Made by a program: the position numbers and the translations under genes
From: an uncultured Flavobacteriales bacterium
Lineage (GTDB): Bacteria > Bacteroidota > Bacteroidia > Flavobacteriales_D > Parvicellaceae
DNA length: 64,000 bases
Assembly (NCBI GenBank): GCA_943787535.1
Contig: CALSMU010000013.1
Location: 179,370-243,369, forward strand
Reading direction: 5' to 3'
In this document: piece after piece, positions 17,992-25,956 of the stretch
How positions within the stretch are numbered: the first letter of the stretch is position 1
Layout: each line of letters begins with the position of its first letter
Notes under the pieces: generated by a model
What the model saw: only the letters and a program-made list of their open reading frames with translations
Database searches by the model: none
What the model was told of the DNA's origin: nothing

Positions 17992-19383
17992 GTGAGTCTA
18001 AGATATCAAGATATAATAGAAAAAACATACGACTTTCCACAAGATGAGTTTGAAGTCAAAAACAACGAACTGTTTTTTCATGGTATTGATTTGAAGCAAA
18101 TAATCAAAGAACATGGTTCTCCTTTGAAGATTTGGTATTTGCCTAAAATTTCAGAGAATATAAACCGGGCCAAGGAGTTCTTCAGATTAGCAATGGAGAA
18201 GGTTAATTATAAAGGAAACTATACCTATTGCTATTGCACCAAAAGTTCTCATTTTAAGTTTGTACTTGAAACAGTAATTGATTCAGGAAGTCATTTAGAA
18301 ACTTCTTCCGCATATGACCTAGAGATTATTAAGAATTTGACTAATGCAGGTAAGTATTCAAGAGATAAGTTTATTTTATTTAACGGTTATAAAACGGATC
18401 CCTATATTCAAAATATAGCAGACCTTTTTAATCAAGGGTTTAACAACGGGGTAATGATTATCGATAGCACCTCAGAGCTAAAAAAGGTGGATAAGCTTGT
18501 AGATCGGCCATTTAAAATTGGAATGCGTATAGCAACAGAAGAAGAGCCTAAATTTGGGTTTTACACTTCTCGCTTGGGGATTGGCTACCAAGAAGCAGTT
18601 AAGTATTACACGGAACACCTTCAAGGAAATAAAAAGCATGAGCTTAAACTATTGCATTTTTTTGTGAATTCAGGGTTTACCGATACCACCTATTTCTGGA
18701 ATGAATTGACTAAAGTAGTTAACCTTTACTGTGAGTTGAAAAAAGTTTGTACTGAGTTAGATACTCTTGATTTAGGAGGGGGGTTGCCAATTAAAAACTC
18801 CTTATCGTTTGACTTCAATTATCAAAAAATGATTGATGATACAATTTTATATATAAAGTCTATATGTGAGGAAAAAGGAGTAGTCGAGCCTAATATAATT
18901 ACGGAATTTGGGTCCTTTACAGTGGGCGAAAGTGCAATTAACACGTATCAGGTAATTGATCAAAAAAAGCAGAATGATCGTGAAAAATGGGATATTATTG
19001 ATAGTTCGTTTATGACGACATTACCGGATACATGGGCTATCAATAAAAAGTTCATTATGCTTCCTATTAACCATTGGAAAGAACCTTTTGAACGTGTTTT
19101 TCTAGGTGGAATATCTTGCGATAGCGAAGATTTTTATAATTCAGAACAACACGTAAGTGCTATTTACTTGCCGCAATACAATAAGAATACGCCTTTGTAT
19201 ATTGGGTTTTTCAATACAGGAGCCTACCAAGAAGCTTTAAGTGGATATGGGGGAATCAAACATTGTTTAACCCCATCTCCAAAAACCTTAGTGCTGAGCG
19301 AAGTTAAAGGTGGTAAATTAAAAGTGCAAGTTTTTTGTGATCCGCAAAGTTCTGATAGTATGCTCTCTGTGCTAGGTTATTAA
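17992..19383 (+). CDS. speA: Arginine decarboxylase (biosynthetic-type, fold III PLP)
   Basis: A 463-residue enzyme expected to convert arginine to agmatine, the first step of polyamine synthesis through agmatine. Residues ~80-90, YCYCTKSSHFKFV, hold the PLP-binding Lys of fold-type III decarboxylases. LDLGGGLPIKNSLSFDFNY and the GSFTVGESA region are the phosphate-binding and C-terminal motifs seen in the SpeA group. It is shorter than E. coli SpeA (about 630 residues) but of the size usual for the Bacteroidota form. The start is GTG, and no in-frame ATG exists near it. An agmatinase is expected elsewhere, or the arginase-family protein at 4.7 kb may serve. The exact substrate is inferred from the family. 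Confidence 0.82.
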   Translation: MSLRYQDIIEKTYDFPQDEFEVKNNELFFHGIDLKQIIKEHGSPLKIWYLPKISENINRAKEFFRLAMEKVNYKGNYTYCYCTKSSHFKFVLETVIDSGSHLETSSAYDLEIIKNLTNAGKYSRDKFILFNGYKTDPYIQNIADLFNQGFNNGVMIIDSTSELKKVDKLVDRPFKIGMRIATEEEPKFGFYTSRLGIGYQEAVKYYTEHLQGNKKHELKLLHFFVNSGFTDTTYFWNELTKVVNLYCELKKVCTELDTLDLGGGLPIKNSLSFDFNYQKMIDDTILYIKSICEEKGVVEPNIITEFGSFTVGESAINTYQVIDQKKQNDREKWDIIDSSFMTTLPDTWAINKKFIMLPINHWKEPFERVFLGGISCDSEDFYNSEQHVSAIYLPQYNKNTPLYIGFFNTGAYQEALSGYGGIKHCLTPSPKTLVLSEVKGGKLKVQVFCDPQSSDSMLSVLGY

Positions 19384-19464
19384 TTCGATAAAATTGGAAT
19401 CTTAACAAATATAGTTATTGCCTGAAACCCTGGTATAGAATATAGTTATCCTAAATACTTTTAT

Positions 19465-19472
19465 TACATTTG
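19465..19472 (+). promoter_or_regulatory. Putative -7 promoter element for cysteine desulfurase
   Basis: TACATTTG matches TAnnTTTG, 19 bases before the ATG at 19492. Confidence 0.5.
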
Positions 19473-19491
19473 AAGTCATTATTATATTCCT

Positions 19492-20631
19492 ATGAACGTA
19501 TACCTCGATAACGCAGCTACAACGCCATTAGATCCTTTAGTACTTGATGCTATGATGCCCTATATGACAGAACATTTTGGGAACCCATCATCTACGCATG
19601 CTTTTGGTAGAAAAACAAAAAATGCCATAGAAATATCTAGAAAAAAAGTAGCTGATTATTTAAATGCTGAACCTTCAGAAATTATTTTCACATCAGGTGG
19701 TACGGAAGCTGATAATATGGCTTTGCGCTGCGGTGTTATGGATTTAGGGGTTAAAAGAATAATAACTTCTTGTGTAGAGCATCATGCTGTTGGCCATACA
19801 GCAGAGCATCTTAGGGACCATTTTAATGTTCAGGTTGAGTATGTTAATTTGAATCAGGATGGTCATGTAAATGTTCAGCATCTTGAAGAGTTATTATCTG
19901 ATGATTCTTTAAAAACAATGGTTTCTCTGATGCATGGAAATAACGAAATAGGAAATCTAATTTCATTGGAAGCAATAAGTAATTTGTGTAAAAAATACAA
20001 AGCTTATTTTCATTCAGATACTGTTCAGACAATGGGACATTATCGTTTTGATATGAAAGTGCTTGATATAGATTTTATTACATGTGCTGCTCATAAGTTT
20101 CATGGACCAAAGGGAGTTGGGTTTTTGTACATAAATAAAAACACGCCAATAGAATACATGATGTCGGGTGGTTCTCAAGAACGCGGACATAGAGGTGGAA
20201 CAGAAAACCTTTATGGAATTGTAGGTCTAGCCAAAGCGATGGAAATTGCGCACGATCACATGGAAGAGCATCAAGTTTCAATACAAGGTCTTAAGACTTA
20301 CATGAAGGAGCAATTGCAAGAAATGATTCCTACCATTATTATTAACGGAGAGGAGAACTCAGAAAGGAGTTTATACACGGTGTTAAGTGTTTGCTTTCCA
20401 TTGTCAGAGAGAAGTAGTATGTTTCTGTTTAATTTAGATATAAATGGTGTCTGTGTTTCTGGGGGAAGCGCTTGCACTGCAGGAAGTAGTGTGGGGTCTC
20501 ATGTACTAGCTGCGTTACCAAATTCTCAAAATTGCCAACCTGTTCGTTTTTCTTTTGGACGTTTTACGACCAAAGAAGAGATTGATTATGCTTTGGAGAA
20601 GGTTAGGGAGATGGTAGCTATTCCAGTTTGA
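19492..20631 (+). CDS. Cysteine desulfurase (IscS/NifS family)
   Basis: A 379-residue PLP enzyme that takes sulfur from cysteine for Fe-S cluster and tRNA thiolation pathways. It begins VYLDNAATTPLDPLV and has FGNPSSTHAFGR, FTSGGTEADN, HGNNEIGN and the PLP-Lys in CAAHKFHGPKGVGF. The persulfide Cys is in SGGSACTAGSS. The sequence is full length for the IscS/NifS class. No iscU, iscA or suf genes are nearby, so its target pathway cannot be told from context. It is convergent with the DEAD-box helicase gene, with 37 bases between the stops. Confidence 0.93.
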   Translation: MNVYLDNAATTPLDPLVLDAMMPYMTEHFGNPSSTHAFGRKTKNAIEISRKKVADYLNAEPSEIIFTSGGTEADNMALRCGVMDLGVKRIITSCVEHHAVGHTAEHLRDHFNVQVEYVNLNQDGHVNVQHLEELLSDDSLKTMVSLMHGNNEIGNLISLEAISNLCKKYKAYFHSDTVQTMGHYRFDMKVLDIDFITCAAHKFHGPKGVGFLYINKNTPIEYMMSGGSQERGHRGGTENLYGIVGLAKAMEIAHDHMEEHQVSIQGLKTYMKEQLQEMIPTIIINGEENSERSLYTVLSVCFPLSERSSMFLFNLDINGVCVSGGSACTAGSSVGSHVLAALPNSQNCQPVRFSFGRFTTKEEIDYALEKVREMVAIPV

Positions 20632-20668
20632 GTTAACTAAACTGCGTTTTTTCAGTGTTATTTTAGTG

Positions 20669-21895
20669 TCACTTCTTTTTCTTCTTTTTTTCAAAACGCT
20701 CATCCATGTCTAGAAGTGATTGCCAATCATCAGTGCTATCACTGGATAAGTCTTTCGTTTGTTCGTACTCTAGATTAGAAACAGCCATTATTTCAATGTT
20801 ATTTCCCAAAAATCCTTCAATATTATCGAGAATAATTTTTTCGTCTTTGCTGCAAAAAGATATTGCTTGCCCTTTTTGAGTGCCTCTACCTGTACGTCCT
20901 ACCCGATGAACATAGTTTTCTGATTTGTCTGGCAAGTCATAATTTATTACAAAATCCACATTAGGCACGTCAATACCTCTAGCACTGATATCTGTAGCTA
21001 TTAAGACTTTTGTTTTACCTGTCTTAAAATCACCTAGCAAGGTTGCTCTTTCATGTTGTTCCTTGTCTCCATGCAAAGTACTAGAACTTAACCCAACTCT
21101 TTTCATTGCTTTTAAAACGCGTTCAGCTCGTACTTTTGTTCGAACAAATACCAGTACTTTGCTGTCGGGATTGTCTTTTAGGAAGCGTTCAAGGAAGAAA
21201 CGTTTGTCGTCCATTTCTACAAAAACAACAGAGTGACTAACATTTTCAGAAACAGGGTCTTTAGGTGATACTTGTATTCGTATAGCGTTTGAGACTAGCG
21301 AATAAGCCAACCTTTTGATATCTTTATTAATTGTTGCTGAAAAGAACAATGTTTGATGCCTTTGTAAAAGTTTTGATTTTATATCTGTTATGTCTTCAAT
21401 AAAACCTAGGTCTAGCATGTGATCTGCTTCGTCTAAAATTAAGGTGTTGATTCTATGCAGTCGCAAGTATCCTTGGCTAATCAGGTCAAACATTCTTCCT
21501 GGGGTAGCCACTAAAATATCAACACCATGTTCTAGCTTCTCAATTTGGCTTTGTTGTTCAACACCACCGTAAATACAGAAAGTAGTAACATCTGTAAAGC
21601 GCGCTATCTCAGTAAAAACCTCAGCTACTTGAATAGCCAATTCGCGCGTTGGAACCATTACCAAACACTTTACACCGTCTCTTCTATTTTTTATTTTAGA
21701 AGCTTGGATGTTGTTAATAATCGGAATAGCAAATGCTGCTGTTTTTCCCGTTCCAGTTTGCGCGATTGCTAAAACGTCCTCACCTTTAAGAATTGATGGG
21801 ATTGATTTAAACTGAATATCCGTAGGTTTTTTAAATCCTAGTAATGCTAAATTCTTTTTAATTTGCGGTGCTATGTAATAGTCGTCAAACTTCAT
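20669..21895 (-). CDS. DEAD-box RNA helicase (RhlE-like)
   Basis: A 408-residue ATP-dependent RNA helicase. Conserved motifs run in order: Q motif (GFKKPTDIQFKSIP), I (AQTGTGKT), Ia (PTRELAIQ), II (LDEADHMLD), III (FFSATI), IV (KVLVFVRT), V (ATDISARGIDVPN) and VI (HRVGRTGRG). The C-terminus is short and ends in a run of Lys (FEKKKKKK), a basic tail common in RhlE-like proteins and probably used for RNA contact. The likely role is RNA unwinding in ribosome assembly or RNA decay. Confidence 0.95.
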   Translation of the reverse strand: MKFDDYYIAPQIKKNLALLGFKKPTDIQFKSIPSILKGEDVLAIAQTGTGKTAAFAIPIINNIQASKIKNRRDGVKCLVMVPTRELAIQVAEVFTEIARFTDVTTFCIYGGVEQQSQIEKLEHGVDILVATPGRMFDLISQGYLRLHRINTLILDEADHMLDLGFIEDITDIKSKLLQRHQTLFFSATINKDIKRLAYSLVSNAIRIQVSPKDPVSENVSHSVVFVEMDDKRFFLERFLKDNPDSKVLVFVRTKVRAERVLKAMKRVGLSSSTLHGDKEQHERATLLGDFKTGKTKVLIATDISARGIDVPNVDFVINYDLPDKSENYVHRVGRTGRGTQKGQAISFCSKDEKIILDNIEGFLGNNIEIMAVSNLEYEQTKDLSSDSTDDWQSLLDMDERFEKKKKKK

Positions 21896-21912
21896 GGTGG
21901 TAAATTGTTCTG

Positions 21913-21920
21913 CAAAAGTA
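21913..21920 (-). promoter_or_regulatory. Putative -7 promoter element for the DEAD-box helicase gene
   Basis: Minus-strand TACTTTTG fits TAnnTTTG, 17 bases before the ATG at 21895. Confidence 0.5.
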
Positions 21921-21986
21921 AGGAATCGAGATTAACAACAGTAAGTTTTGATTATATTTAGAACTTAAATAGTAATTGATAAAAAA

Positions 21987-22769
21987 GTGTCATCTAAGAA
22001 TTCCATAAAACTCACATTTCTGGGAACCGGAACATCACAAGGTGTTCCGGTAATAGCTTGTAATTGCGAGGTTTGCTTGTCAGATGACAGTAAAGACAAT
22101 CGTCTTCGTAGTTCAGTTTTGATCGAAACGCAAGGAGTAGCATTTGCGATAGACTCGGGTCCTGATTTCCGACAACAAATGTTAAGAGAAAATATACAAC
22201 ATTTGGATGCAATTGTATTTACCCATGAACACAAGGACCATGTCGCGGGATTGGATGATGTTCGTGCTTTTAATTTCAAGTCAAAAGTTTCAATGAATAT
22301 TTATTGTACTGAGCACGTTTTTCAAAACTTATCTAGAGAATTTCATTATGTGTTTGATCCAAAGTTTTTGTATCCTGGAATTCCAAAAATAGAACCGCAT
22401 ATTATTACAAATAAGCCATTTAAAGTAAGTGGAGTAGAGGTGTTGCCAGTCGAAGTTTTTCATTATAAATTACCCGTTTTTGGTTATCGAATAGGAGACG
22501 TAACTTATATAACGGATGCGAATAAAATCGCCCCAGAAGAGTTCGAGAAAATGAGAGGTTCTAAAACTCTTATCCTTAATGCGCTTAGAAAGACAGAACA
22601 TATCTCACATTTCACATTAGAGGAAGCCTTAGCAATCATTAAAGAAATTAAACCAGAAAAAGCTTATTTAACACATATCAGCCATTTAATGGGCAGGCAT
22701 AATGATGTTAGTAAGGAATTACCTGATAATGTTGCGATTGCTTATGATGGTTTGCAGATCGAACTATGA
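21987..22769 (+). CDS. MBL-fold metallo-hydrolase (PhnP-like)
   Basis: A 260-residue cytoplasmic metallo-beta-lactamase-fold enzyme. It begins FLGTGTSQGVPVIACNCEVC, typical of the PhnP / phosphoribosyl cyclic phosphodiesterase-like branch. The metal motif is FTHEHKDHVAGLDDVRAFN (HxHxDH form), with further ligands in TYITDAN and the C-terminal LTHISHLMGRH. The start is GTG, and the first conserved strand begins seven codons in. The substrate is unknown: phosphodiesterase activity is a family expectation, and no phn genes are nearby. Confidence 0.88.
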   Translation: MSSKNSIKLTFLGTGTSQGVPVIACNCEVCLSDDSKDNRLRSSVLIETQGVAFAIDSGPDFRQQMLRENIQHLDAIVFTHEHKDHVAGLDDVRAFNFKSKVSMNIYCTEHVFQNLSREFHYVFDPKFLYPGIPKIEPHIITNKPFKVSGVEVLPVEVFHYKLPVFGYRIGDVTYITDANKIAPEEFEKMRGSKTLILNALRKTEHISHFTLEEALAIIKEIKPEKAYLTHISHLMGRHNDVSKELPDNVAIAYDGLQIEL

Positions 22770-22821
22770 TTTAAGCAGTTGATTAATCTTATTTAAGAAA
22801 AAGTGATGAGGTATCAGTTTT

Positions 22822-24459
22822 TTATTGCTTATAAACCAACTCACCGTTTACATAAGTGGCTTTAATCTGTGTTTCTAGTATTTCATCCTCAGGTACAGCT
22901 AGTATATTTCGGTCTAGAATTATGAAATCAGCTAATTTATTAACTTCCAAGGATCCTTTATCTTGTTCTTCAAAATTGGAAAGTGCTGCCCAAATTGTCA
23001 TTCCTTTTAATGTCTCCCAACGAGATAACGCATTCTCTATTTGAAATCCATTTTTAGGCATTCCATTCTTGTTTTTTCTAGATACAGCTGCATAGAAAGT
23101 TTCAATTGGGCTGATGTTTTCAATTGGGAAATCTGTCCCCAAAGCAATAAATTCATTTTGATATAACAGCTTTTGATAAGCATATCCAAACCTTGTTCTC
23201 GTTTTTCCCAATCGGAGCCTAGCCCATCGCATATCACTTGTAGCGTGTGTTGGCTGGACAGAAGGAATTATAGTAAATTCTTTAAACAATTTGAAGTCAG
23301 TGGAATCGACAACCTGCGCATGTTCAATTCTCCATCTTTTGTCATTCTTTCCTCCTAAAATATCTCCATATATGTTTAAAATTAGTCGGGAAGTTGAATC
23401 ACCAATAGAATGGGTACACATTTGGAAGCCTTTATCATAAATTAGTTGCGCTTTTTCTCTGAAGTAATTGGGGTTGTTTAATAACATTCCGTAATGCACG
23501 CTATCTACATCGGAGTAAGGGCGTAATAAACAAGCACCTCTTGATCCGAGAGCACCATCCCCATAGAATTTAAATGCCGCAACGTGTACCCGGTCAGTTT
23601 TGTAAGGCCCTCCAACAGTATCTAAATAGTAATCGAAATTCTCTTTGGTGTCACTTAACATTATATACATTCTCATTTTTAACTCTTCCGATTTTTCCAA
23701 GTTTTCAATTAATTGAACATCACTCTTGCTAAGTCCAGCGTCATCTACTGTTGTTAAACCAACAGCAAAGCAATTACGTTGTGCATCTAGCAAAGCTTTT
23801 TTCTTTTGTTGTTCGTTAGGTTTGGGGATGAATTGACGAATGTGATCAACTGCGTTATCAGAAATAACTCCGGTAAGTTCGCCGTTTAGAACTTCTATAA
23901 ACCCTCCTAATATTTCTGTTTCAGTTGTAATGCCAGCAATATTTAAAGCGGACTGATTAGCAATTGCCATATGACCATCTACACGTCTCAATAAAACGGG
24001 AGTGTTTGGGAATTTATCATCGAGTTCTTTTTTATTTGGGTTATCTGGGTTTTCCCAAATAGTTTGGTCCCATCCCCTCCCTTCAATCCAGGTTGATATT
24101 CTGTTCTTATCGAAATTTACACATCTTTCAACTACTTCTTTAAATGACTTTGCTCCCTTTAAATCTAGCTGTTGCAAACTAAGACCATAACCTAAAAAAT
24201 GACAATGTGCATCTATGAAACCTGGGTAAACCCAATCCAATTGCAAGTCAATGCTTTTGAGGGCACTGTATTTATTCAAAATTTGTTGTTCTTTTCCAAT
24301 GGCTATAATTTTACCGTCTTTTATCGCCATTGCTTCAAATATGAGACTGTCTTCCGTTACAGAAACAATATTTCCATTGTGGATAATTAAGTCCACTTCT
24401 TTTGTTTTCATGCAAGAACTTAACATTAGAGTAAACGATAAAATGTATAGTAGTTTCAT
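22822..24459 (-). CDS. Amidohydrolase family lipoprotein (YtcJ-like)
   Basis: A 545-residue protein with a lipoprotein signal ending LMLSSCMKT. The amidohydrolase fold shows the N-terminal IIHNGNIVSVTEDS, the metal motif FIDAHCHFLGYG, DGHMAIANQSALNIAG, DDAGLS, IEHAQVVD and ALGTDFPIENISPI, ending in a GSLEVNKLADFIILDRN strand. This is the YtcJ-like group of amidohydrolases, whose substrates are mostly unknown. The lipobox places it in the envelope facing the periplasm. It overlaps the next gene upstream by one base at 24459, so both are probably in one transcript. Confidence 0.9.
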   Translation of the reverse strand: MKLLYILSFTLMLSSCMKTKEVDLIIHNGNIVSVTEDSLIFEAMAIKDGKIIAIGKEQQILNKYSALKSIDLQLDWVYPGFIDAHCHFLGYGLSLQQLDLKGAKSFKEVVERCVNFDKNRISTWIEGRGWDQTIWENPDNPNKKELDDKFPNTPVLLRRVDGHMAIANQSALNIAGITTETEILGGFIEVLNGELTGVISDNAVDHIRQFIPKPNEQQKKKALLDAQRNCFAVGLTTVDDAGLSKSDVQLIENLEKSEELKMRMYIMLSDTKENFDYYLDTVGGPYKTDRVHVAAFKFYGDGALGSRGACLLRPYSDVDSVHYGMLLNNPNYFREKAQLIYDKGFQMCTHSIGDSTSRLILNIYGDILGGKNDKRWRIEHAQVVDSTDFKLFKEFTIIPSVQPTHATSDMRWARLRLGKTRTRFGYAYQKLLYQNEFIALGTDFPIENISPIETFYAAVSRKNKNGMPKNGFQIENALSRWETLKGMTIWAALSNFEEQDKGSLEVNKLADFIILDRNILAVPEDEILETQIKATYVNGELVYKQ

Positions 24460-25784
24460 TATTTCAAAAATTTAAAAAATGGAATTTTTCCACATAGGTA
24501 ATCGATATTAAGAAATGTAAGAATAGCTATTCCTAAAAAGGGTAGGGCAGGAATTTTATAACGAACCAAAGCTCCTGCAACGGGAGTGGTAAGTCCAATT
24601 ATACTAAATAAGATAAGGGTGAAAAAAACACTAAACCATAATATGTTTTTTGTTTCTGTAGTGAGTTTTACCTTTCGTTTTAACCCTGAAAAAAATGAAA
24701 GAAATATTAGAGCAACAAGCAATGTGTTTTCAATTATTGAAGGGAGGAATATAAATTGATTCCCTTTATTAATCAAAGGTCTTATAAAACAATTTGCTAA
24801 GGCTTCCGGCACTACTCTTACTACTCCAAAAAATGTAGGTTCTAAATTAGTGAGTTCAAACCTACTACCTGGATCTGTTACTTCAGCGAGACGTATAAAA
24901 TTTTTTTGCTTTGTAATCAAGGTATCTACAAAATCAAAATGAGGAGGAATTTCTCTTGAATTAAAAGCTAAAACACTAAAAACTATAGCTACGGAAGAAT
25001 AGACTAAAAAGGGATGTTTTATCTGAAATTTCACAGAAATAAAATAGCCTATTACACATGGGAGCAATGCAAGTAAAACATAAAACTTTATAAAGAATAA
25101 AAGAATAAAAGAAAGAAAGAATAGTGTCAAAAGTTTAATGTTGATTTTCTGTTCAGTTAATTGCTTTAATGCGTGGATAAGAATTCCCATACCAAAGATT
25201 AGAATACTTTCCTTTAAAGCTCCTGAACTCCAAAATATTACCGATGGAATTAGGAAAACTACAATAATTAGAGCACCCTGTTTGTTGCTGAAAAAATCCT
25301 TGAAAGATCTAAATATACACGTGAATCCAATCATACTTAAAGCTGTGAAAAAAATCGTATGAATATGAAAATTCCCCATAGAAAATAAGCGAATCACGGC
25401 ATTGAATCTAATTATGGTACGTGAGTCATTGTAGGTGCTAGATTCATAAACACGGACCCAGTTATTCATTTCTACATAATAGCTGTTAAAGAAATATTCG
25501 TTTTCATTTCCATACCCAAAAAGCATTTTAAAAAAATCTACAGGATTGGAATACAGTGCATTATACATTACTTTACTATCGTCAAAGTACTTATATATGT
25601 CAGCATCTAAGCGATTAGTGTAGTATGCAGTGTACATCCCAGTTAAGCCAAATCCAATAATAAGTTTAATAGAAAATAATAACCATAATTGCGTTGTCGT
25701 AATCCCAGAATCACCAAAAAATTTCCATCTTTTTAAAACCCAAAAAAATAGTAGGATATAGAATATAAGAAGGACTGTGCTCAA
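24459..25784 (-). CDS. Polytopic membrane protein, possible polysaccharide-related
   Basis: A 441-residue integral membrane protein with about 10 hydrophobic helices: MSTVLLIFYILLFFWVL, then LLFSIKLIIGFGLTGMY, and several further segments to the C-terminal LPFLGIAILTFL. A longer soluble loop (residues ~60-110) is rich in Tyr and Asn (YFFNSYYVEMNNW). The layout recalls membrane polymerases and ligases of surface polysaccharide synthesis, but I cannot identify a family motif. It is followed directly by the amidohydrolase lipoprotein gene and preceded by its own promoter-like element. Confidence 0.75.
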   Translation of the reverse strand: MSTVLLIFYILLFFWVLKRWKFFGDSGITTTQLWLLFSIKLIIGFGLTGMYTAYYTNRLDADIYKYFDDSKVMYNALYSNPVDFFKMLFGYGNENEYFFNSYYVEMNNWVRVYESSTYNDSRTIIRFNAVIRLFSMGNFHIHTIFFTALSMIGFTCIFRSFKDFFSNKQGALIIVVFLIPSVIFWSSGALKESILIFGMGILIHALKQLTEQKINIKLLTLFFLSFILLFFIKFYVLLALLPCVIGYFISVKFQIKHPFLVYSSVAIVFSVLAFNSREIPPHFDFVDTLITKQKNFIRLAEVTDPGSRFELTNLEPTFFGVVRVVPEALANCFIRPLINKGNQFIFLPSIIENTLLVALIFLSFFSGLKRKVKLTTETKNILWFSVFFTLILFSIIGLTTPVAGALVRYKIPALPFLGIAILTFLNIDYLCGKIPFFKFLK

Positions 25785-25807
25785 TTGGTTATGTTTATGG
25801 GTAAAGA

Positions 25808-25815
25808 CAAATGTA
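25808..25815 (-). promoter_or_regulatory. Putative -7 promoter element for the membrane protein / amidohydrolase pair
   Basis: Minus-strand TACATTTG fits TAnnTTTG, 23 bases before the ATG at 25784. Confidence 0.45.
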
Positions 25816-25913
25816 ACACCAATGCAATGAAAGTTCTCTTTGTTTAAACAAATTTTTACTTCTTGTTAATAAATAAAGCTTTTTGGAATGGTATAAAAGC
25901 GTGATGTTATGTG

Positions 25914-25921
25914 TACTTTTG
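25914..25921 (+). promoter_or_regulatory. Putative -7 promoter element for purL
   Basis: TACTTTTG matches TAnnTTTG, 35 bases before the ATG. I see no purine riboswitch in the short leader. Confidence 0.45.
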
Positions 25922-25956
25922 CAGAGTAAAATTAAAATTCATAACCCTACAAGAAC

